A DNA stretch of 33,097 nucleotides, taken from Bacteroidales bacterium. GTDB lineage: Bacteria; Bacteroidota; Bacteroidia; Bacteroidales; UBA10428. Position numbers and translations under genes: made by a program. The notes beneath the pieces were generated by a model. That model had not been told where the DNA came from. It saw only the letters and a program-made list of their open reading frames with translations, and did not search any database. The DNA is taken from assembly GCA_016931575.1 (NCBI GenBank), contig JAFGEO010000041.1, positions 1 to 33,097 on the forward strand, read 5' to 3'. Of the stretch, positions 9,901 through 16,566 are shown one piece after another. Within the stretch, counting starts at the first letter, position 1; every line of letters begins with the position of its first letter.

Positions 9901-10230
9901 GCTACCTACGGACGTGGGATCTGGACATGTCAGTACGGTCCTGTGCTGAATTGGGATGACCTGAATACAGAGCTTGGCCTGTCCTCACAAATTACCTTAT
10001 CACCTAATCCTACGTCAGGGAACCTGACGATTGATCTGGGAGAAAATCAACCCGGAACAGTGGCTGTTCAGGTGTATAACCTCAATGGAAAGCTGGTGAT
10101 CAGCAAAAAGCTGACTCATAATTCAGGAGAGAAAATTAAGCTTGACCTTACAGGGCAGAAGCAGGGAATGTATATCGTGACCCTTGAGTACGGTGATCAG
10201 GTGGTTTCAAAAAGAATAATTCTTGAGTAG
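6970..10230 (+). CDS. Secreted Asp-box (BNR/VPS10-like) beta-propeller with T9SS sorting domain (1)
   Basis: This 1086-aa protein starts with a hydrophobic segment (about 6-24) serving as a Sec signal, without a clear cleavage site. From about residue 117 (WIQRGPNNVSGRTRG) come about ten Asp-box motifs of the form S/T-x-D-x-G-x-x-W/F, for example WKTTDGGDSW, FRSTDRGETW, IRSSDGGDTW and MESRDNGESW. The blades are split at about residues 396-626 by a domain I do not recognise, holding FGPGMSQKAHRF and SFRDQERDG. The propeller resumes at HHEIV, followed by TTQFYGVA and GGMQDNGTW. The C-terminus (about 1008-1086) is a type A T9SS sorting domain: LSPNPTSG, then a short beta sandwich ending in VSKRIILE. 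It is therefore exported and probably surface-attached. Databases often call such proteins glycosyl hydrolases because of the BNR repeats, but no catalytic set is visible, so binding is as likely as catalysis. Confidence 0.9.
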   Translation: MRRKTTYLTVSILAFFGLLLLSKPLFKQVGNGLKTDADPKGLNMVEEVKARKEARNARYGGSKREAKIHGRQEFINGITIPFGMDRSPAPAGYIGEEYKKVRAASRFAKAAGNPIQWIQRGPNNVSGRTRGLIVDPDDPTFLTWYAGTASGGVWKTTDGGDSWRCLSDDLPYQSTTTLAMAGSNHNVIYMGTGESFWGAGSPTGGGIFRSTDRGETWTHLGSTMLNEDFRYVNRIEVDPGNDSIILAATTAGIFKSVDAGETFIKTYADQNIEDLVADTSDFNYIFASINSQGIIRSSDGGDTWEAINDGLGIRSRIELAISPSDPQRIYASVETSATGALYASWNRGDSWELVVDDANEEYNFHGGQGGYDNTIAVHPYNSSIVYFGGVDLWKAQVSASTTPGEGVFVGYDTINTSSFLGFTNFTGEVMPGMSTGDLEGATDLVDSDWASVEIRFGPGMSQKAHRFFVPEEATSGVLASSYTYVDYVDVPFEVWDVTNNRQLMCSFRDQERDGKFNLYERTGDNYGEMGREYLFINAVAYNASTPNPNIATTGGRSYKMLYFFWPTLAEDGVWNENNLPESRIDVNYAYLTIRDGAVTPVVDVYGRWGGSNEWNYTDEVTEGSHPDHHEIVTIPVNPATNDFWILNSNDGGMAISKDKGVTFTQLDRSLHTTQFYGVAKKAFRNEFIGGMQDNGTWKSPQNEEATSESYYEMKIGGDGFEAVWHQQDTTRIMATLYNTIYRSLSNGAVWTTGMWGLDDQLPFYVKLTPVPSNNNIIFTVGTDGIFKTDDFGVSEWEKKNVGSPWLGPYAEVTSSHEVAVSKANEDIVWAGAGLYEEVNLKMFISKNQGSTYIAATEPSTPVPALISGLELHPVDENTAYLLYSLYGYPKILRTTDLGVTWEDITQVNASGVSENGFPNVGVHSLVVFPDSTNVIWAGTEIGIMESRDNGESWHYLESNLPTVPIYQLTLQDNVAIAATYGRGIWTCQYGPVLNWDDLNTELGLSSQITLSPNPTSGNLTIDLGENQPGTVAVQVYNLNGKLVISKKLTHNSGEKIKLDLTGQKQGMYIVTLEYGDQVVSKRIILE

Positions 10231-10278
10231 GTAGCTGTCCTGAGGATTATCAGGTTTTCGCGTCAACACTGGATTTTG

Positions 10279-10309
10279 GCGGGAGTGCGACTTAAAGTCG
10301 CGCTCCCGC
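10279..10309. repeat. Near-perfect palindrome, REP-like or terminator-like hairpin
   Basis: The arms gcgggagtgcgact (10279-10292) and agtcgcgctcccgc (10296-10309) pair over 14 bases with one G-T pair and a 3-base loop. It lies 48 bases past the propeller stop. The high-G/C arms and lack of a following T-run fit a dispersed extragenic palindrome better than an intrinsic terminator, although it could stop or protect transcript ends. Confidence 0.75.
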
Positions 10310-10591
10310 TAAATTTGCCTGTTACCATGTCAGGGTACAGGAATTTCTAAAAAATATCCGGTTACAAACGGTTAATTTCGGTTTGCCGGCACCGGTTTGT
10401 CTTTTTTTGGGCGCTATGGTCTCTCTTTAAATTGCTGTAGGTTTTCCTTATCGGTAAGGATAGCACGGATCGTTGAAATGTTCCAGCCATAAAGCCGATT
10501 ACTTCCAGTCTGTCCAGTCTTCAGTAAATCAAACTCAATAAAACTCCGCATTCCCCGTTATCTTCAAGTCGAAACCTAAGCATATTTCATG

Positions 10592-10622
10592 TTTGAAATC
10601 TGAATTATTCGAATTAGCTTTG
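10592..10622 (+). promoter_or_regulatory. Bacteroidetes-type promoter of module 2
   Basis: A -33 box TTTG (10592-10595) and a -7 box TAGCTTTG (10615-10622, full match to TAnnTTTG) are separated by 19 bases, the consensus spacing. The SusC ATG is only 11 bases after the -7 box, so the leader must be a few bases at most, or translation starts at the second ATG (10640). Confidence 0.8.
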
Positions 10623-10633
10623 TCGCACTGCAA

Positions 10634-13600
10634 ATGAAAATGAAACTACTTCCTGGACGAAATAAGGTAATTCTGCTGCTTTTTCTACTACTTCCCATGG
10701 CGCTGTTTGCCCAGGATGTAAAAATTTCAGGTGTGATCATCAATGCCCTTGACGAGACACCGATCCCGGGTGTTTCCGTTGCTGTGCCAGGGACAAGTTA
10801 TGGAACGATTACTGATTTCGACGGGCACTATGAACTGATCGTTCCTGATGGTACCGATTCTCTTGAATTTAGTTTCGTTGGAATGGAAACTCAACGGGTA
10901 GCCATTGCCGATCAAAAGAAAATCGACATCCGTATGCAGGAAAAACTGTACACCGTGAACGAAGTGGTGATCACTGCCCTGGGAATATCCAAGGAGGCAA
11001 AATCCGTTGGGTATTCCATGACCGCTGTAACTGGTGATGAACTCACCGAGGGGAACAGCCGCAGCGTCCTGAACGCGCTACAGGGTAAGGTTGCCGGTGT
11101 CAATATTTCCTCGGCTTCGGGTGCCCCTGGGGCCTCTACAAGAATTCTGATGCGGGGCGTTTCATCTCTGACAGGCAGCAATCAGCCCCTGTTTATTATT
11201 GACGGCGTTCCGGTGAGCAATTCTCAGTCGGGAAGTAGTTCGATCAACGGGGGTACCGATTTCGGGAACAAGGTGAATGACCTGAATCCCGATGATATTC
11301 AGTCTATATCCCTGCTCAAAGGGGCATCCGGAACTGCCCTGTACGGATCACAGGCTGCTAATGGCGTAATTATTATCACCACTAAAAGCGGTCAACGAAA
11401 TAAGAAATCAGAGGTAAGCTTAAATTCATCGCTCCTGCTGGAACAGCCCCTGCGGCTGGTTGACTATCAGAATACCTATGGTCAGGGGATCAATGGCGAT
11501 GCAGTGCTCTATGAGAATATGAGCTGGGGACCTGAATTCGACTATCGGTTCAGACCCTGGGGACACGAAGTGGATAACACCATACGTGTTAAGGCATATC
11601 AGCCGCTTCCAGATAACGTGAAGGAATTTTTCGAGACCGGGAAAAGCCTCTCAAACTCCCTGTCGATGAGTGGTGGTTCCGAACAGACCACATACTATTT
11701 CTCCTATTCGAACATTACATGGGACGGGATCTTCCCGACAGATGCAGATACCTATGCAAAGCACTCATTCTCCCTGCGTTCCTCGCACCAGCTTGCCAAA
11801 TGGCTGAAAGCTTCCGGATCGGTGAACTACCTGCGCAAACAAAGCAGCTATGTGCCTACGGGGCAAGGGGAGCAATCGGTCTACAACCAGGTTATGCAAA
11901 CACCCAGGGATATCAGTCTCGTGGAACTGGCTAACCTCGATTCAGTCTATAATTCGGTTGATAATCATTACTCCCTCTACACGGTTAACCCATACTATAT
12001 CCTCAAAAATAACGGGAATAAAAACAAGGAAGACCGCCTTTATGGAAGTTTCAGCATTGAGATGGACCTTCTGAAAGATCTGAAACTCCTCTGGAGGGTA
12101 GGAACCGATGTTTCCAATGAGCAGCGCAAGGTATGGAGGAGCCGGGTCGAACCGGAAGGTAATAATGAGTATTCTTCTGTCTATGAACCGGGGAGCGTTG
12201 CTGAAAGCTCTATATATCAAATGCAGATCAACAGCGATGTCTTGCTGACGTATACCCGCGACTTTGAAAACTGGTCGCTCAGCCTTATGGCGGGCCAGAA
12301 CCTGAATCAGAAGGAGGGCAGGGGATTGGCAGCCTCTGTTAGTTCACTCGGAATACCAGGCTTTTTTAATCTTTCCAATTCGACAGAGCAGCCCAGCGCC
12401 AGTGAATCAACCGTGTTGCGACGCATGGCAGCAGTTTACGGCAGTGCCGATATTTCCTTCAAAGGTATGCTCTTCATGGCCTTCAGCATACGGAATGAAT
12501 GGTCCTCAACTCTGCCTCCGGAAAACAACTCTTACTTCTTCCCGGGTGTGAACGCGGGCTTTATCTTCAGCGAACTGATGCCCTCCTTCAATGATGTCCT
12601 GTCTTTCGGTAAGATCCGTGCCAGCTGGGCAAGAGTAGGGAACGATGCAGCGCCTTACCTGGTGCAGTCGGTATTCTCTCAGGGTGGGCACAGCGATGGA
12701 TTTGGATATTTCAGCTACCCCCTGATCAACGGAGTGAACTCCTATGACGTCGGTAACCTGCTGGCAAACGAGGACCTGAAGCCTGAAATAACGGATGAAT
12801 ATGAGGTGGGGACGGACCTGCGTTTCTTCAAAAACCGGTTCTCAATCGATTTTGTCTATTATAATAAATCGACCACCAACCTGATCTGGCCCGCTCCGGT
12901 AACGTATGCTTCCGGCTATGCCAGGCAGATGCAAAATCTCGGGAAAATCACAAATTATGGGTTTGAAGCTGTGCTTAACCTGGTTCCTGTCAGCAGGAAG
13001 GATTTCAGGTGGGAGCTGGGCATCAATTTTACCCGCGACTACAACGTACTGGATTACCTGAATAGCGAACTTGAAGACGCTGAGTTGAATGCCCTGCGTG
13101 TCGACGGTGGGCAGCAGATTGTCTGGCTGGCCATTCCCGGTGAGCCTATCGGTATCTTTAAGGGGCGGGGACCCGAATATACGGAGGACGGGAAGATGGT
13201 GGTCGACAACCAGGGACTGCCTGTAGCTGCCGAAGAACTTGTAACTTATGGGACCAGTCATGCAGATTTTTTCGGAGGGATCTCCAGTCGGTTTGTCCTG
13301 AAGGATTTTTCTCTTTTCCTGCAGCTTGGATACAGCAAAGGGGGACTGATGTATTCCCGGACCAAAGACATCACCATGTGGGCTGGAACGGTACCCGTCA
13401 CCTTGTATAATGACAGGCAGCCCTTCATCATTCCCAATTCCGTCATGGAAGTTGGTGAGGATGAAAACGGGGATCCTGTTTATGTCGAAAATACGAACCC
13501 CGTCGATATTGTTGACCTGGTAAGCTACTGGGGGAACGGAGGTATGGAAATCGATGGTGCTTCCCTGCTCGATAAATCGTACATTAAGCTGAGAGAAGTA

Positions 13601-13825
13601 GTGCTGAATTACTCGGTGCCTGAAAAGCTTACGGATAAATGGCCTCTTGAGCGTCTCGACCTGAGCCTTATCGGAAAGAACCTGCTGCTTTTTACACCTG
13701 CCGGTCAAAGCTATATCGATCCGGAACTTACTACCTTCGGGAACGACCTGGCAGCTGATTTTGGAGAGTATGGAGCCCAGCCTTCAACCCGGAGTGTGTC
13801 ACTTAACCTGCGTATTGTTTTCTGA
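10634..13825 (+). CDS. SusC/RagA-family TonB-dependent outer-membrane transporter (module 2)
   Basis: This 1063-aa paralogue of the transporter at 3-3155 has the same layout: signal peptide (1-27, ending ALFAQ), carboxypeptidase-D regulatory-like domain (about 30-102, ISGVI), TonB-box-like NEVVITALGI (109-118), plug with LQGKVAGVNI, ILMRGVSSL and IIDGVPVSN, and a barrel ending in LRIVF. There is no STN domain. The stop overlaps the SusD start by one base (TGATG at 13823-13827), which indicates translational coupling. Glycine codons are mixed GGG/GGA/GGC/GGT, unlike the GGT-dominated first SusC, so expression is probably lower. A second in-frame ATG is at 10640. The ligand is unknown but may differ from that of module 1. 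Confidence 0.96.
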   Translation: MKMKLLPGRNKVILLLFLLLPMALFAQDVKISGVIINALDETPIPGVSVAVPGTSYGTITDFDGHYELIVPDGTDSLEFSFVGMETQRVAIADQKKIDIRMQEKLYTVNEVVITALGISKEAKSVGYSMTAVTGDELTEGNSRSVLNALQGKVAGVNISSASGAPGASTRILMRGVSSLTGSNQPLFIIDGVPVSNSQSGSSSINGGTDFGNKVNDLNPDDIQSISLLKGASGTALYGSQAANGVIIITTKSGQRNKKSEVSLNSSLLLEQPLRLVDYQNTYGQGINGDAVLYENMSWGPEFDYRFRPWGHEVDNTIRVKAYQPLPDNVKEFFETGKSLSNSLSMSGGSEQTTYYFSYSNITWDGIFPTDADTYAKHSFSLRSSHQLAKWLKASGSVNYLRKQSSYVPTGQGEQSVYNQVMQTPRDISLVELANLDSVYNSVDNHYSLYTVNPYYILKNNGNKNKEDRLYGSFSIEMDLLKDLKLLWRVGTDVSNEQRKVWRSRVEPEGNNEYSSVYEPGSVAESSIYQMQINSDVLLTYTRDFENWSLSLMAGQNLNQKEGRGLAASVSSLGIPGFFNLSNSTEQPSASESTVLRRMAAVYGSADISFKGMLFMAFSIRNEWSSTLPPENNSYFFPGVNAGFIFSELMPSFNDVLSFGKIRASWARVGNDAAPYLVQSVFSQGGHSDGFGYFSYPLINGVNSYDVGNLLANEDLKPEITDEYEVGTDLRFFKNRFSIDFVYYNKSTTNLIWPAPVTYASGYARQMQNLGKITNYGFEAVLNLVPVSRKDFRWELGINFTRDYNVLDYLNSELEDAELNALRVDGGQQIVWLAIPGEPIGIFKGRGPEYTEDGKMVVDNQGLPVAAEELVTYGTSHADFFGGISSRFVLKDFSLFLQLGYSKGGLMYSRTKDITMWAGTVPVTLYNDRQPFIIPNSVMEVGEDENGDPVYVENTNPVDIVDLVSYWGNGGMEIDGASLLDKSYIKLREVVLNYSVPEKLTDKWPLERLDLSLIGKNLLLFTPAGQSYIDPELTTFGNDLAADFGEYGAQPSTRSVSLNLRIVF

Positions 13826-15360
13826 TGAAGCGAGTAGCATACATAGTGTCGTTAATTTTATTCCTGGGTTTGTCGGGATGTGAGGGTTGGCTGGATGTTA
13901 ATCAGAATCCGAATAATCCGGCAAGCGTGGAGTATCAGATGGTGCTTCCTTCAGGCATTACCTCGGTAATGTATGTGATGGGCGGGCGCTACCAGGTGCT
14001 GGGAGCCCTGTGGTCACAACACTGGACACAGTCCCTGGGAGCGTCGCAGTACACAGGTATTGACTCCTACGATATAAACAGCTCCAGCTTCGATAACCAG
14101 TTTGGTGAGCTGTACGCCGGGGCACTGAAGGCTTTTGAGTACGTAAGGACCGAATCTGCCAGGGAAAATGAATGGAACTATTACCTGATTGCTACGGTCA
14201 TGCAGGCCTATACATTCCAGGTTCTGGCAGACCTCTACGATGAAATTCCATTCTCCGAAGCACTTGCCGGGGAAGACGGCAGTATGGCACCGCATTATGA
14301 AAAAGGACAGGATATCTACGATAGCCTCATCATGCGGATTGATAAAGCCCTGGATAAAGACCTGGATGCGGATGAACTGGAAAACCCCGGGTCGGTGGAC
14401 GTGCTTTTTGATGGGGATATGGACCGCTGGATTGAGTTTGCCAATACGCTGAAACTTAAAATATACCTGCGCCAGACCGAAGTAAGGCCTGAAGTGGCCC
14501 GTCAGGGCATCGAGGCACTCTATGCTGAAGATGCGGAATTCCTGTCTGTTGATGCGAAATTTGAGCATTTCCAAAACCAGTCGGGACAACGGAACCCGCT
14601 CTACGAAACGGAGATCAATGCTTTCGGGAACAACCCGAACCTGATACTGAGCCGAACCCTGCACAGCTACCTGGAAGATAATGGCGACTACTACCGCCTC
14701 GATTACATGTTTTATACTCCCCAATCGGGTGGAGGACACAAGTCACTCGTCCAGGGAAATTATAACGATCCGGAAGAACCAACCGGGACAAACAGCTCTG
14801 GTTATTCCAAGCCAATAGTATTACCCGCTGCCCCGGTATACCTGCTAAGTTACACAGAAGCCTGTTTTCTGCAGGCAGAAGCCATTACCCGGTATCATGT
14901 AGCAGATTACGCCGATGCAAAGGAAAAGTATGATGACGGGCTCAGGGAGGCTTATTTAAGGGTGTTGTCCATAGCTTCCGGACTGAGTACCGATAACAAA
15001 ACCGATCTGATCGACGGATTTATCAATAATGAGTACCGCTTTCCAACGGATGGAAGCCCGGTGGAGGAATTTATTAAAAGCATCATCACCCAGAAGTGGG
15101 TATCCCTGGCCGGAATTCAATCACTGGAAACCTTTTTTGAGCACAACCGGACGCACTATCCGGCGTCGAGTGAAGTGTTGCCTGATAATGAGAACTACGA
15201 ACCGGGAGAATTTACTATCTCAGTGAATAATGTTACCAGCGGCCGCTATCCAAAGCGCCTGCTCTTCCCTGAGTCTGAAATATCAACTAATCCGAACACC
15301 CCCGTAGTGAAATCGGTGTGGGAAACTATTTGGTGGGATATTAAATCTGATACAAAGTGA
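13825..15360 (+). CDS. SusD/RagB-family nutrient-binding outer-membrane lipoprotein (module 2)
   Basis: This 511-aa SusD-type ligand-capture lipoprotein has lipobox LSGC (Cys19) followed by EGWLDVNQNPNNP, nearly the same as the module 1 paralogue. Family-typical stretches include AYTFQVLADLYDEIPFSEA (compare AYVFSQMVDLWGDIPYSEA in the first) and a late IITQKWVSLAG matching MTQKWISKFG. The start overlaps the SusC stop by one base, and the stop overlaps the next start (GTGA at 15357-15360), so it is embedded in a coupled operon. Its barrel partner is the SusC just upstream. Confidence 0.95.
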   Translation: MKRVAYIVSLILFLGLSGCEGWLDVNQNPNNPASVEYQMVLPSGITSVMYVMGGRYQVLGALWSQHWTQSLGASQYTGIDSYDINSSSFDNQFGELYAGALKAFEYVRTESARENEWNYYLIATVMQAYTFQVLADLYDEIPFSEALAGEDGSMAPHYEKGQDIYDSLIMRIDKALDKDLDADELENPGSVDVLFDGDMDRWIEFANTLKLKIYLRQTEVRPEVARQGIEALYAEDAEFLSVDAKFEHFQNQSGQRNPLYETEINAFGNNPNLILSRTLHSYLEDNGDYYRLDYMFYTPQSGGGHKSLVQGNYNDPEEPTGTNSSGYSKPIVLPAAPVYLLSYTEACFLQAEAITRYHVADYADAKEKYDDGLREAYLRVLSIASGLSTDNKTDLIDGFINNEYRFPTDGSPVEEFIKSIITQKWVSLAGIQSLETFFEHNRTHYPASSEVLPDNENYEPGEFTISVNNVTSGRYPKRLLFPESEISTNPNTPVVKSVWETIWWDIKSDTK

Positions 15361-16001
15361 TCAAACGACTGTTAACATACGGTTTGCTGGTTCTGATCCT
15401 GGTTTCCTGTGAGAAATGGTACTATACCGATAATGTCTCGCATGTATCCTACCTGCCTGAATTTGAAATGGAAGGAGGGGATTTCCTTTCCTATATTCAG
15501 AACGATACGGCTGAATTTGAGGATCCCGGTGTGACTGCCTGGTCAGGCGACGAGGAACTTGTTGTTTATGCAGATGGAGAGGTGGACCTGAGCCATCCTG
15601 GTGTATATGCCATAAACTATTATGCTCAGAACGAGGATAAGCTGATCGGGATGGGACGAAGGATCGTAGCGGTAACCTATGAAGATGTAAGTGATAACGA
15701 TCTTTCCGGAACTTATGAAGGTACAAACTGGGAACCAGTTGAATCAAAAGTGCGAAAGGTCAATGAAAATGGATTATATGACTGTGAAGAGGTGATGGGC
15801 TATTACGACCTGGAAATGGAGGGTAGTTTTGTCGACCTGGGCGAGAACAAGCTGATGCTTATCGATGGTGAAGGGTATTTCGGTCATTATGCCGCCTCCG
15901 GAGGGGAATATACGCTTTCAACCCTTAGCTGGACCATCTACCTGCTTGATGAACCAAACGACGGGATTCAAATACCAGTGATCTGGCGTAAAAAAGAATA
16001 G
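15357..16001 (+). CDS. Lipoprotein with DUF5011/BT_2262-like Ig domain
   Basis: This 214-aa protein starts at GTG (GTGA overlap with the SusD stop). A lipoprotein signal ends in LVSC (Cys18). The region of about residues 45-110 (AEFEDPGVTAW, GVYAINYYAQN, RRIVAVT) has the pattern of the Ig-like DUF5011 domains found in lipoproteins beside SusD genes: a strand with DPG, then a Tyr-rich strand, then a closing VAV strand. The C-terminal half (LSGTYEGTNWEP onward) is a separate beta-rich part that may correspond to the C-terminal half of the module 1 lipoprotein (LAGSWTTGYDGW). It is probably an accessory surface subunit of the SusCD complex, as for BT2262 beside BT2263/BT2264; that parallel is from memory and inferred. 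Confidence 0.82.
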   Translation: MIKRLLTYGLLVLILVSCEKWYYTDNVSHVSYLPEFEMEGGDFLSYIQNDTAEFEDPGVTAWSGDEELVVYADGEVDLSHPGVYAINYYAQNEDKLIGMGRRIVAVTYEDVSDNDLSGTYEGTNWEPVESKVRKVNENGLYDCEEVMGYYDLEMEGSFVDLGENKLMLIDGEGYFGHYAASGGEYTLSTLSWTIYLLDEPNDGIQIPVIWRKKE

Positions 16002-16002
16002 T

Positions 16003-16554
16003 ATGCGGAAGAAATTACATATCGCTCTTTCTTTAGTTGTACTGCTGACCCTGTGGTCATGCGGGGAAGAACCTGTGGAATATGCTGAGGGTTACCCTTC
16101 AAAGCTTGCCGGCAACTGGATAGCATTCGAATTCCAGGGTGCAGAGCTTAGTGGTCGGGTGCTTGATCCTTATGAAATAGCTACGGCCCTTGATCCAAAC
16201 CGTACGGATGCCCTGATTCTGGATAAGCTCTACAATGCCGATGTCAGGGTGCGTGCCGATATTTCCGATACAGCCTTTTCTGTCAGGATGGGAGACCAGC
16301 TCGAGTTGGTAAGTACCAATAACTACGGGATTAAGTATATCAGCGCAAAAGGCTATGTGACCACAAATCCGGTGCTGATAACTTTGATTTACGATGTGGC
16401 AACGCTCTTTTTCGAAGATATGTCATTCTATGAAGCGGATATTGAAGATGTGATGCTTATACGGGCAGGATTTTACGATGATTATCAGTCTGTTATTGAT
16501 ACCGTGCTGATTCTTGGCTATCGTAAAACAGGTTTTGAAAATGTCAGTTTTTAG
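16003..16554 (+). CDS. Second accessory lipoprotein of module 2, possibly Lipid_bd-like
   Basis: This 183-aa protein has lipobox LWSC (Cys20) and acidic residues right after it (GEEPVEYAEG), suggesting export to the cell surface. It begins one base after the previous stop. The body opens with KLAGNWIAFEFQGAE and continues with alternating strands (DVRVRADISDTAFSV; DTVLILGYRKTGF), consistent with a small beta-barrel or lipocalin-like fold. Its place after SusC, SusD and a DUF5011-type lipoprotein is where B. thetaiotaomicron carries BT2261, which I recall as a putative lipid-binding family. Family membership is a guess from order and fold impression. No counterpart exists in module 1. Confidence 0.78.
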   Translation: MRKKLHIALSLVVLLTLWSCGEEPVEYAEGYPSKLAGNWIAFEFQGAELSGRVLDPYEIATALDPNRTDALILDKLYNADVRVRADISDTAFSVRMGDQLELVSTNNYGIKYISAKGYVTTNPVLITLIYDVATLFFEDMSFYEADIEDVMLIRAGFYDDYQSVIDTVLILGYRKTGFENVSF

Positions 16555-16566
16555 GGAAGCTACTAC

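Larger units (their letters stand above)
10231..10633. other. 403-bp gap before module 2
   Basis: It holds a long palindrome (10279-10309), a short minus-strand frame of 45 codons (10414-10551) that I cannot classify, and the promoter of the second SusC at the right end. No T-rich terminator is visible after the first propeller unless the palindrome serves as one. Confidence 0.6.

Noticed and set aside
6970-10230. Assigning sialidase or other glycosidase activity to the propellers
   Set aside because: Asp-box repeats occur in many non-enzymatic proteins. I could not find a sialidase arginine triad or a GH74-type acid pair by eye, so no enzyme is claimed.
12842-13708. Minus-strand frame of 288 codons
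   Set aside because: It lies wholly inside the well-supported SusC2 gene and has no recognisable domain; it is an antisense shadow.
14014-14739. Minus-strand frame of 241 codons
   Set aside because: It is antisense to the SusD2 gene, which has clear family features; no promoter or domain supports it.
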